This document shows, piece by piece, positions 8,557-17,020 of a stretch of DNA of 17,446 nucleotides. Source of the stretch: Carex sylvatica. Its lineage: Eukaryota; Streptophyta; Magnoliopsida; Poales; Cyperaceae. The stretch spans positions 1 to 17,446 of the forward strand of contig CAXKVR010000789.1 in NCBI GenBank assembly GCA_964058845.1, read 5' to 3'. A model generated the notes under the pieces. The model made no database searches. It saw only the letters and a program-made list of their open reading frames with translations, and was not told where the DNA came from. The translations under genes and the position numbers were made by a program. Positions within the stretch are counted from its first letter, which is position 1. Each line of letters starts with the position of its first letter.

Positions 8557-9315
8557 GAAAACATATTATAAAATAAAGAAGATCAAAATTTTGATTTATA
8601 ATTTGAATTTCAAACTTTGATGCAAGTAAAGGGATTTGATAAGAATCAAGACAAATAGTTTGTAGAAATATATACATTTCATAGGCAAAAGCCAAAAGGA
8701 CAAAAAATATTTAGTGAAAGTGAATTCGTATTAATAAATTAATTGTTCTATTTAGCAGCACTAACTATAGTTAATGTTACTAAAATCTCTCCTCAATATA
8801 TATTCTCCATATAATTAACAACTAAAACTAAAAACGAACCTAAACATACTATAAAAATTATATTTTATCTTATCAAAATTGAAAAAGTAAAATTGTAAAA
8901 AGATTCACTTAGCTTAAATTGAGTAATGTATATATTAAATTTGGAGATGCCACATAATTTGATAAGATATCAAATGCTGATAATATTTTTTTAAAAGATG
9001 TCAGCATTTGATATTTTTAAAAATAAATTGATTATCCATCATAATTCTTCAATAAGAAAATAAGGAATGAGAGATAGCTGGAGAGGAGAAATAAGGAAAT
9101 AAATAAATTGATTTTCTCTCCAATTTTGTTCTCTATTCAATTCTAATTGTAACATATTGTGTACATGGTAGTATGTACGGCAAGTATGCTTCTAACTAAA
9201 TTTAGACTTCTACTTGTAAAAAAGATGCATTTAATTAAAAGAAGACATGTTATTTGATTAGAGGTCCAATATTAGATCCGAAATTTTATCTTTCAATTAT
9301 AGTTATTGGCAGATC
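8557..9315. other. gene-free AT-rich stretch
   Basis: All frames are short and no domain is visible. The only structured item is the hairpin at 8967-9014. It may be the interior of the Helitron-like element ending at 8531. Confidence 0.45.
8967..9014. repeat. 14-bp perfect inverted repeat
   Basis: atatcaaatgctga at 8967-8980 pairs perfectly with tcagcatttgatat at 9001-9014 across a 20-bp AT-rich loop. It could be a small MITE remnant or a hairpin RNA. No flanking duplication was seen. Confidence 0.6.
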
Positions 9316-9367
9316 AAGACATCTACGTGCATAATATAAGAAAGACATCTACGTGCATAATATAAGA
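9316..9367. repeat. perfect 2 x 26-bp tandem duplication
   Basis: The 26-bp unit starting aagacatctacgtgcataat occurs at 9316-9341 and again, without change, at 9342-9367. Identity suggests a recent duplication. No coding context. Confidence 0.9.
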
Positions 9368-9660
9368 ATGGAGATATCTTATAGAAAAAGAAACACATCT
9401 ACTCCTCCATATATGCATGTTCCTTCCCACTTGTCAATTATTTTAAAATGAATGATATGGGCATCCAAAATAACAAAATAGAGGAGTAGGTGTTTACTAA
9501 ATGTACATGACGACCATGCACCGTCAGTTGTTGGTTTCTATTTTAATAATTTTTTTATCAATATATATTTTAGTGGGTCTTTCCTACTAAACTTCAAAGA
9601 AAAAAGAAAAACAATCGATTATCCCTCCATATCAGTCAATCTCAATTTTACATGCTATTT
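9368..9660. other. gene-free stretch
   Basis: No frame, repeat or site that I can support. Confidence 0.4.
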
Positions 9661-10053
9661 TCAGAAATTCTACATCTACAATAAATTTTTACTAGAAGAA
9701 TTATTTATGTACAACAATTTTTTATGCCCTGGACAGCAAAGAAAATGATGTTTCTAGAAAGTAACAAATGGCTAGCAAGTCACTTAAGCAATCAACTTCC
9801 ATATCATCAAAGAGAAAATATGAAGTAAAGAATAAAACATATGAATGTCTACATTATGAAAAGAAAAAGCATTTCACCACTTCTTCCACTTCTTTATGAA
9901 AAGCAAAAGCATTTCATTCTTATGATACATTTTTTTGTCTTGTCATTATGCTCCACTTCTTTCGAATAATTAAATCTTCAAATTTACAAAAGAGAAGAAA
10001 AAAGTACCACAGAACGAAAGGAGTAATTAGTGAATTAAGTAATTTAATTGCCA
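9661..10053. repeat. diverged direct duplication, copy 1
   Basis: It matches 10198-10532 at an offset of about 537 bp. Shared words in order are tcagaaat, atctacaata, acaataatt/acaacaatt, cagc.aagaaaa.gatg, catatcatcaaagag, cattatgctcca, ctctttcgaataattaaa and ccaaattta.aaaagag. Indels separate the shared words. No protein frame is conserved between the copies, so this looks like duplicated noncoding DNA, possibly flanking DNA of a lost gene. Confidence 0.65.
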
Positions 10054-10197
10054 AACCACAATCTCCAAGACCTCATTTTGATCTCTCACTCAATCCTGAG
10101 CACTTTAAAAAAATGTAGCTCTTAATTATTCAAATGAAATTAGTCATTACTTTATCATAGAAAATCTTAATTAGGTAACTCATATTTTTATACTTTA

Positions 10198-10532
10198 TCA
10201 GAAATCCTAATCTACAATAATTTTTCAAGTACAATAATTATTTAAGACAGCCAAGAAAACGATGGTTGTAGGAAAAAAACAAATGGGTAGCTGCTCAAGG
10301 GATGAATTTTCATATCATCAAAGAGGAAGCATATAGCCACACGTTCCACATTGCACAAAGAAAAATCATTGGACGATTTCCTTGCCATTATGCTCCATCT
10401 CTTTCGAATAATTAAAGCTCCAAATTTATAAAAGAGGGATAACAAAATCAAAAGAAAATGGGACCACTGAACAAAAAAAAAAAGTAATCTTTGATCCTAG
10501 AGCAATATTATTGAATTATGGTAATTTATTGG
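10198..10532. repeat. diverged direct duplication, copy 2
   Basis: This is the second copy of the unit at 9661-10053, in the same order and orientation but shorter. It contains aaatttataaaagaggg, which looks like a TATA element, but no gene follows it. A short minus-strand frame across it is not preserved in copy 1. Confidence 0.65.
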
Positions 10533-10839
10533 GATAGCAAGTCATTGAGATTGAGTCAAACTTTCCAACTATGGTAGTCAAATGTGAATGTCTGCCACAC
10601 ATATAAAATATTTATGCTACGAATTGGAGTCAATTTTACATTGCTCGTATAATTTTACCCTAAATTATGTACAAAATAAGACACAAGTTCAATTTTTTTT
10701 TTACAATAAATAGGCATCATTTGACTCCCATTCCATCTAAGTGGCTTCGCTTCTGTTCTAAAGTGTAAAGTACAGAAAAGAAAAGGAATGACAAGATTTA
10801 GGTAGAATTGAGAACTGAAAAATTATATACTCCAAAATT
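10533..10839. other. gene-free stretch
   Basis: Ordinary AT-rich sequence with no frame or repeat that I can support. It ends where the ttgcaac-rich block begins. Confidence 0.4.
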
Positions 10840-11860
10840 CACTTCGGGCAACTAAAACGTTGGTTGCAATAGCTATTATTTGGTTGCAATAGATTGATTT
10901 CGCAACCAAAATAATTGGTTGCGAGTCGTTGCAATAGATTTGGTAGCTATATATTTATAACCAACTCTTTGGTTGCAATACAAATTTATTTATTGCAATC
11001 ATAATTTAGTTGCTATATTGACGTGACAATAAGGTTTGCAACCAAATGAACGGTTGCTATTGCGCATTTATCGTAACAAAAAATGGTAGCAATAAAATAG
11101 TACTCGTAACCAAACAATGGTAGCAATAAAATTATATTGCAATGAAATTCATGATTGCAATTTGTGCAATTGTTGCATAAAATACGTAGCAATAATCTAT
11201 TGCAATCAAATAAATTGTTGCTATTGCGCATTTATCGCAACTAAAAAATAGTAGCAATAAGATAATATATTGCAACGAAATCCATAGTTGCAACTTATGC
11301 AATTGTTGCAATCAAATTTTAGTTGCATAAAATGCATAGCAATAATCTATTGCAATAAAATAAATGGTTGCTATTACGCATTTATCGTAACCAAAAAATG
11401 GTAGCAATAAGATAGTATATCACAACGAAATTCATAGTTGCAACTTGTGCAGCTATTGCAACCATTATCGCAACCGAAAAATAGTAGTAATAAGATAATA
11501 TATCGCAACGAAATTCTTTGTTGCAACTTGTGCAGTTATTGCAACCAAAGTTTAGTTGCATGATATGCGTAGTAATAATCCACGGCAACCAAATAAATGG
11601 TTGTTATTGCACATTTATCACAACTAAAAAAATAGTAACAATGTTATAATGTATTGCAACAAAACTCTACAGTTGTAACATGTAAATTAAATACAACTAA
11701 ATTTTGATTGCAATTAATAATTCTAATGCAACCATAAATATTTTTATACAACAAAATTATTTTTGTTAGTATGCAGGCGTAATTTCAAATGCAACCAAAC
11801 TTTGGTTGCAATTAATAAAATCTAATGCAACGAAATTGGCATGCATATGTAATTCTAATA
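10840..11860. mobile_element. CACTA-like subterminal repeat region
   Basis: Dense short motifs in both orientations (ggttgcaata, ttgcaaccaaa, tagcaataa, cgcaacc) fill about 1 kb. This is the typical make-up of plant CACTA (En/Spm) subterminal regions, where the transposase binds. The block starts CACTTCGGGCAACTAAAACG at 10840, compatible with a decayed CACTA terminus. No transposase and no matching opposite end were found in the window. Short minus-strand frames here (11013-11231, 11382-11588) are Cys/Asn-rich only because of the repeated motif. Confidence 0.5.
11052..11680. repeat. degenerate ~150-165-bp higher-order tandem repeat
   Basis: The phrase gttgctattgcgcatttatc recurs near 11052, 11216, 11366 and 11599 with substitutions, and a shortened unit starts near 11455. 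Each unit continues with gtagcaataagata, tattgcaacgaaattca, gttgcaacttgtgcaattgt and gcatagcaataatc. So the motif-rich block is partly a tandem amplification and not random scatter. Confidence 0.75.
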
Positions 11861-12556
11861 TTCATTGTAATTAGTCATTTTATTAATTCTAATCTGAATA
11901 AATACATCATTCAAATTTACATTCAAATATATCATTAAAGTTTACATTGACAATAACAAAAAAAACATGATGTCATCTAAAGAGCAAGTGAAGTGGTCAT
12001 CCCATGAAGGTATTGATGAGAGTATAACTGAACACTTGACAATCTGTACACATTAAATAAAACAAAAGAGAAACATAAAGAGTTAACTCCACTTAATTAG
12101 ACGTAACAACTGTGAAACAGTTGATCAAAATAATTAAAAAATGAGAAAGTATATACTTGAACTCTTACTAATAATCTCGCAAATATACTCTCTACAAAAG
12201 GATTCGCTAGTAGTGTACAAGGACAAACTTGTCTAATGAAAGAACTCAACCTAAATACAATCCACAAAAGACTGCCATTTCACAACACAGTTCTATGTCA
12301 TGTTCCTACGATTATTTTCATTCTTTTTATTTTACATCACATCCCAATTCTTTTGAATATAATAGTTAAATTTGGATATAAGGAAAGAAGAGGTAAATTA
12401 CAGGATTAAATTGTTACAATAGACAAGAATGCACCCTTCCTAGCAACAATGTAAACATCTAAAAGAATCCTGCTATGGCTGTCATTTATAATTTGGAATA
12501 AACCAGGTATTGCGCAAAGAGACCCAAAATTAACATAACTTGATGTTAGAGAATAC
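11861..12556. other. noncoding stretch downstream of the chimeric exons
   Basis: No further exon could be recognised on the minus strand. In particular I did not find the short terminal exon expected after the eIF2B epsilon piece. A 3' end or polyadenylation site of the chimeric unit cannot be fixed by eye in this AT-rich DNA. Confidence 0.4.
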
Positions 12557-12682
12557 CTTTAGAAAAGCTTCTGACTGCTCGACGAAGACCTCATCAGACT
12601 CATCAGCCTCGGCATTTTCTGATTCCCATTTAAGAATGGCATCCTCAGTTATTACTTCCTTGTCATATAGCTGATGCAAAAC
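12557..12682 (-). pseudogene. captured single exon resembling eIF2B epsilon (W2 domain)
   Basis: On the minus strand the exon lies between acceptor ttttgacag (12683 side) and donor gtattc (12556 side). It is exactly 126 bp, or 42 codons, phase 0 at both ends and without stops. It reads VLHQLYDKEVITEDAILKW, then an acidic stretch and DEVFVEQSEAFLK. This matches what I know of the C-terminal W2 (HEAT-like) domain of the catalytic epsilon subunit of the guanine-exchange factor eIF2B, where LYD, the EDAI-like helix and an acidic/Lys-Trp pattern recur. In the intact protein this domain contacts eIF2. Neighbouring exons of that gene (rest of W2, nucleotidyltransferase-like and left-handed beta-helix domains) are absent, so this is a gene fragment. 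eIF5, which has the same domain type, is a less likely source. Confidence 0.7.
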
Positions 12683-14059
12683 CTGTCAAAACAAACTAAA
12701 TTATTATATACCATGGATGACTGTACCATTGTATTAGAAAACTTAGTGGCACAAATTTTGACAATCTAAAAATTCAAACCAATCATGGCAGACTGAGTAT
12801 TGTAATAGTGCGTATCCATTTGATAGTACAGGTTTAGATTTACACAGAAAATTCATAGTTACATTTGAGGGTAGGTTCTAAGTGCATAGTAAAACAACAT
12901 TAAGAACAAACCTTTCTATACCATTATTACAACAAACTTTACCATTAGACTAATTTGAAATCGAAATAAAAGACCGACCAGAAAACTAATCTAACCAATT
13001 TACAATGTAATTCACTCCCAATTAACAACAAACCAAAATTCAGCTGGTGTGTGTAAATATGTAATTAAAACCAACAAATAAAGTGACCATTAGAAAAACT
13101 ATGCTTAATAGAGTTTAGCCAGTACATAGTTGAAACATAGCGAACACAACAAGCCAAATCTAGCAAAGTAAACAAAAAGAAGTACATGGATTGATCCACA
13201 TATAAGTACTTGTCATGGTAGCTTTGGAATTTTGTCACGGGTGTGCAAAATGTTTCTTATTGATAGGTCCCTATTACAGACAAAATCTAACTTTGAAATT
13301 TTTCGAGAAGCACCAGGTGTACACGAATTAGATAAGTTTCTGTTATGGTTCCCAGAAGCTGCTACACAATTTTGGGGGAAAAAAAATAATACCTGATCTT
13401 GATCTTCAATATGGACTCAATTCAATTGGCAATATTCACTGAAATTAAAAAAAAAAAAAAAATTAAAAAGATCAAAGACACAGGTCCCACTAATAATCAT
13501 GTTTAATTGGTCACAAACAAAGCTGTTTCTGTCATTCATGAATTTAACTGGTCCTTGTAATGACAAAAATGTTACTTAGGAACTTTGTCGAACACCTTGC
13601 CTGCAAATGACTTGAAATAACAAATCAGTGAACGTTACTCCAACTTTATTTTCTCATAAATATCCCTCAAACCTGGCACTACTTAATGGTCATTAAATCC
13701 TAAATATTCTGGTAACTATTTGTTGGGGCCAATACCAGCACATTCGAGTCTAATCACTTGATTTCAACTTGCTCAAAATATGAGCAGCTAGTTTCCAAAA
13801 AATAATATAAAAATGAGAGAACTCAAAATAAAAGAAGTTACCTCCAGGGGATTTAACACAGTTTATTGCATTAAGGATTTCAGTAATGTACCAGTAGGCA
13901 TCTTAAAATTAAAATACACTAGCACCAGACCAAACCAATCAAGCTGATGACATTAGTAACTCATGACAAACCGGTTGGTACAAGTGTGGTACAAATGCAT
14001 TGACAAAACTACATATTTATAATAGGTAATATCACATTAGAAGAGTTAAATTAACTTAC
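12683..14059 (-). other. presumed intron of the chimeric unit
   Basis: This is non-coding sequence between the eIF2B-like and Aux/IAA-like exons. It is AT-rich with T-runs on the minus strand. Two short stop-free segments bounded by possible splice signals occur (13842-13901 and 13393-13438), but neither could be assigned to a protein. No exon encoding the rest of Aux/IAA domains III-IV was found. Confidence 0.4.
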
Positions 14060-14376
14060 TAGTAGAGGCGGTGGTTGTTCCCCAAAACACGAGCTCAAGA
14101 GAAATTGATAGGCTCTCATAAGAGCAGTGGGAATTGAAGTCAACTTTTCTCCCGATCGGATCCCCATCCATATTGACTTTGACAAAAAGACAACCACTAC
14201 TGAGGCGGCTCTTCTCCTGGCCCTTGGCAAGACTATGGCCATTTGAGAAGCCAATGCTACGGCCTTTCTGATTGGCCTTCCTAGGTGTGCCATTGTCGGG
14301 CTCCGCCTTGGAGAGATTGATGAGGCTATTCATCCAAAATGCTCTATTTGGTGGCCATCCTACCACTGCCTGGTTG
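14060..14376 (-). pseudogene. captured exon of an Aux/IAA auxin repressor
   Basis: The exon runs from acceptor ttttag (14377 side) to donor gtaagtt (14059 side), 317 bp. In the Aux/IAA frame it is open throughout: QAVVGWPPNRAFWMNS (domain II), a Ser/Lys/Gly-rich linker, then FVKVNMDGDPIGRKVDF and HCSYESLSISLELVFWG (beginning of domain III, the PB1 part). In known Aux/IAA proteins domain II is the degron recognised by TIR1/AFB with auxin, and domains III-IV bind ARF factors. The linker and 'YESL' region look closest to the IAA10-IAA13 group. Domain I (LxLxL repressor motif), the rest of domain III and domain IV are not in the window. The degron core is GWPPN where GWPPV/I is usual. It is a fragment and could not work as a repressor. 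Confidence 0.85.
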
Positions 14377-14683
14377 CTAAAATTAAAAAAATATTTATTT
14401 TAAAAAGCAATGATACAGTAAACTCAGACTTTATGAGAGAAAAATTAGTAATAAAATAATCAATAATAAAAGATCTAAAACTCAAATGGAAAAATTGACC
14501 AAACGAATTGTTAACTTCGTGTGCATGTAAAAAATTGCAACACTGGTTCCATTTTGTAGCTTCATGCAGAGGAAAAAGGAATGGCCATAAATCGTCCCAC
14601 CAGTCCATTTTGCAAATTAGCTCATTAAAATGAAACATAGAGTTTAACCGAGATCTGAAAGGACCAAGAGAGAGGAAACTCAC
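14377..14683 (-). other. presumed first intron of the chimeric unit
   Basis: The donor gtgagt at 14683 and the acceptor ttttag ending at 14377 define a 307-bp intron on the minus strand. An open frame reads through the donor for about 95 codons (to 14360), giving a Trp/His/Phe-rich sequence with no known domain; I take it as intron read-through. Confidence 0.45.
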
Positions 14684-14797
14684 GCCTTTCGTTTTGCGGG
14701 TCTGGCCTCTGAGGCCACAAATCTGACAACTGAGTTCAGCATGCATAGGATCGATTTGCACCTGGATCTCGTCTGAGAACTCCGACGGTCTTCCCAT
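14684..14797 (-). pseudogene. captured first exon resembling a plant Bet1-like SNARE N terminus
   Basis: The start is the ATG at 14797-14795, which has A at -3 and G at +4. Another in-frame ATG nine codons upstream (14824) has a poorer context. The exon codes 38 residues and ends at the donor gtgagt. The key string is SDEIQVQIDPMHAELSCQI, followed by GLRGQTRKTKG. Plant Bet1-like SNARE-type proteins of the ER/Golgi carry a similar SDEIQ.RIDPMH.DLD.EI.GLR.QVRQLK region just before the SNARE helix. Here acidic residues after the AEL are replaced by Ser-Cys, and the end of the heptad region (QTRKTK) is altered, so it has probably decayed. The SNARE helix and C-terminal membrane anchor are absent. 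The assignment is from memory of the family and less certain than the Aux/IAA call. Confidence 0.55.
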
Positions 14798-15085
14798 GAT
14801 GAGAACTGAAAAAGAACCGATCATATCAGAGAAAAGTTGACAAAATTTGCAAAAAACGAAAAAAAAAAAAAATCAAACGAAAATAGAGGTAGAGAGGAGG
14901 TGGTGCGAACGGAGAGCGGCTTGGGGGCGACTGAATCGACTGAGGCGGGAAGAGAACGACTCGGGGAAGGCAAAGGGGAACGGGAAAATGAAGGTGCGGG
15001 GGACCGCGGAGGAGAGGCTGTGCGGGGGAGGACTCGAAGAAAAAAAACCGTCTAATCTGAGAGAGGATTTAGAAAAGAAAAAGGA
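14798..15085 (-). other. GC-rich 5' leader of the chimeric unit
   Basis: This is a markedly GC-richer island (roughly 14890-15050) in AT-rich surroundings. On the minus strand it is rich in CCTC/CCCGC words as in many plant 5' leaders. It lies between a TATA box and the ATG of the first captured exon. Plus-strand frames across it code only Glu/Arg/Lys/Gly-rich low complexity and I treat them as chance. The start of transcription near 15080 is inferred from TATA spacing. Confidence 0.45.
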
Positions 15086-15107
15086 GACGACACGAGGGAA
15101 ATAGTGT

Positions 15108-15115
15108 TATATATA
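15108..15115 (-). promoter_or_regulatory. TATA box of the chimeric unit
   Basis: tatatata lies on the minus strand within cctctatatataac, about 25-35 bp upstream of the GC-rich leader and 310 bp upstream of the start codon. The 9-bp duplication and MITE begin 6 bp upstream of it. It is the only well-formed TATA box at a fitting distance. Confidence 0.5.
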
Positions 15116-15120
15116 GAGGT

Positions 15121-15286
15121 TAACCGTCTGGAACGGACTGCTGCTGCTTTTCTATGAGAAAAGCAGAGTTTTACTTTTCTGATCTCAATCGTTTAAATTT
15201 ATTGAGATTTGTACATAATTTTTTTTTATAGAGATAATTGAGATCAGAAAAGCAGGACTCTAGCAGAGTCAGACCCCTAACCGTCT
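15121..15286. mobile_element. 148-bp Mutator-type MITE with 9-bp target duplications
   Basis: taaccgtct occurs at 15121-15129 and again at 15278-15286, flanking a 148-bp element (15130-15277). Both element ends lead inward to the same words: a g-start, then ctgct...gcttttct, and acttttctgatctcaat on the left against attgagatcagaaaagcag on the right. The structure is therefore a hairpin with imperfect terminal repeats. A small hairpin ctgcttttctatgagaaaagcag lies at the left. Nine-base target duplications are the hallmark of the Mutator superfamily. No coding capacity. Confidence 0.75.
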
Positions 15287-15290
15287 AACT

Positions 15291-15392
15291 CGAATTCGTA
15301 TCCTCTGAGATATCTCAAACTTTGCATGACTTTATGAAAAATTCCAACCGTTTAAATATGTCCTGCACGAATCTCAAAGCAAACATAATACT
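15291..15392 (+). repeat. single arm of the fold-back family found at 7132-7572
   Basis: The words cgaattcgtatcctctg, ctcaaactttgc.tgacttta, tgcacgaatctcaaagc and ataatac appear in the same order as on the minus strand of 7480-7572. It is a solo arm, without an inverted partner. It lies directly upstream of the MITE and so in the promoter region of the chimeric unit. Confidence 0.7.
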
Positions 15393-15619
15393 GACCTCAC
15401 AAGATACGCTCTCGTCTAACTGGACAGTCCGCATCCGTTGGTGAACGATCAAGTATTCAAGTGCCAATAAAATTATAAATATATTTTTTATTATTTTTTG
15501 GAAAAAATATATTGAATTAGCTACAATTTATTTAGAATCATTTCACATGAGTTCTGATTTTTATTCGTTGTAATAATTTTTCACTTGAAATTTTTACAGT
15601 TTATTTAATATAAATTAGG
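15393..15619. other. short gene-free stretch
   Basis: AT-rich DNA between the solo fold-back arm and the solo LTR with no feature that I can support. Confidence 0.4.
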
Positions 15620-15624
15620 TAGAC

Positions 15625-17015
15625 TGTTACGTCCAAAGGGTATGGTAAAAAGCTTTATCCTCAAATACACTTTAGGTTCGGATTGCAAGTATACAATCCT
15701 ACCGTGTAGTATATTATCGGATATCGAACCACAAGGAGTATGGTAAATACTATGCTAACACTATAAATAATAGATTTCAGAAAATGAAGAAAGTAAAGTA
15801 GAATAAAGTAAATGGGGGTTGTTATAACAATTCCTAATTTTTGGGTTCAATACCTGAAAGAGAAGAGTTTTAAACAATTAAAATAAAATGAAATAAAGAA
15901 ATATTGGTTTGCTTTCAAGTTGAGGAGATCTAGGGGTCTTTGGTCTACAATCCCTTGCTAATTCTATCTATTCGGTATTTGCTTGAATTCATGTATGATT
16001 TGATGAGGTTTCTAACCTAATATGTTATTAAGGGTCACTTTCGTAAATTAATAACGTGCCTCGGTAATTCAGACTTCTCGATTAGGTTCGTCACCCTAGC
16101 TACCTAGACCATAAGCTCTTGTTAGTCTCTCCTCTCCTCGAGTATTGGTACTTCTCAATTAAGTTCATGATACCAATATCCGACTTGATTTGAGATGTCC
16201 TAATTAGGGTTTGACTTCACAGTTAGGTTCTTCACCAAGTCCCTAATCTTAATTTTTGTAGTTCCGACTTAGATTAAATTTGTTAGAATCTTAATCAAAA
16301 CCTAGGATATTTTGCATTCATAATTTGGTACTATCCTATTGATCACAGTCAATTTTAGTTCTTTTGAAACTAAAACGGGATACTACAATTCAAGTACTAA
16401 CTATGTAATTAACACAAACTATTAAATCACAGAAATTAACAATCAAATTCCATAAAACAATCATAATAAAAGCAAATAACCAAATAAAATAGAATTAAAC
16501 AAGTTAATGCATGATGACCTAAACCCCTAGAGGGAGAACTACTCCCTCTTGGAGAGATCCATTACAAAAATTGACAAAGTAAGAAGAAATGAAATAAAAA
16601 AATAGTTACACCCTTTATTGAATCAAGAACATCATTCTTGTCTTCTTCTTGCTTGAACTTTCTTCTCCTTCCTTGAAAAGCTTCCGGAACTCCTAGAATG
16701 GCTGTAGATTTTATCGCTATATCTCAATGTAAATTGGATGTGAGATGTGAGAGAGAGATGTGAGGTGTGTGGTGTTGAGATGTTGGAAATGCGGCTAAGT
16801 CCTCAGTGCGGCTGCACTGATCCGCAGTGCGTGTGGTTGACCCGCACTGGGGTGTATTTTCACCATTTTTTATCATTTCCTGCAATGAAAAGTCAAATAA
16901 CTGCAGTAACTTGATTCCAGGTGTATTTTAATTACTTTATATTATAAATACAAGATATTTGAGGTTGTTTTATGATAAAGTCTAGATCAAATGTGTATAT
17001 AATTTATGCTTATCA
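15625..17015 (-). mobile_element. probable solo LTR (copy B), 1391 bp
   Basis: On the minus strand it begins TGATAAGC (17015) and ends CGTAACA (15625), i.e. TG...CA ends. Flanking 5-bp strings are tagac (15620-15624) and taaac (17016-17020), a target duplication with one mismatch. Its first ~200 bp and a middle block match LTR copy A at 734-1850. Near its 3' part the minus strand carries ccttgtggttcgatatccga and a run like gattgtatacttgcaatcc. I associate these with the end of LTRs of plant Ty3/Gypsy elements of the Tat/Athila type, just before the primer site; this is from memory and uncertain. No gag-pol or second LTR lies next to it. A single LTR between target duplications points to recombination between two LTRs. 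Confidence 0.65.
16804..16849. repeat. palindrome cluster in solo LTR
   Basis: cagtgc/gcactg with a 4-nt loop (16804-16819), then cagtgcg (16825-16831) pairing with cgcactg (16843-16849). It lies at the place corresponding to the palindromes at 898-913 in LTR copy A. Confidence 0.6.
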
Positions 17016-17020
17016 TAAAC

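Noticed and set aside
11013..11588. Cys/Asn-rich minus-strand frames suggesting small secreted peptides
   Set aside because: The Cys-Asn pattern is the translation of the repeated gttgcaa motif in the CACTA-like block. No signal peptide or defined ends.
13393..13438. 46-bp segment between possible splice sites
   Set aside because: Too short, contains stops in two frames, and resembles nothing I know.
12557..14797. A normal multi-exon gene for Aux/IAA, Bet1 or eIF2B epsilon
   Set aside because: Each family is represented by one exon only. The other exons, including Aux/IAA domains I and IV and the SNARE helix, are absent, and reading phases do not agree.
14837..15104. Plus-strand open frames rich in Glu, Arg, Lys and Gly
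   Set aside because: Low-complexity translation of the purine-rich strand of a GC-rich leader. Two overlapping frames look equally good, and no domain or splice context supports either.
15102..15106. tagtg as the right end of a CACTA element starting at 10840
   Set aside because: The adjacent bases do not match the left end, the subterminal motifs are missing on this side, and the flanking 3-bp strings differ.
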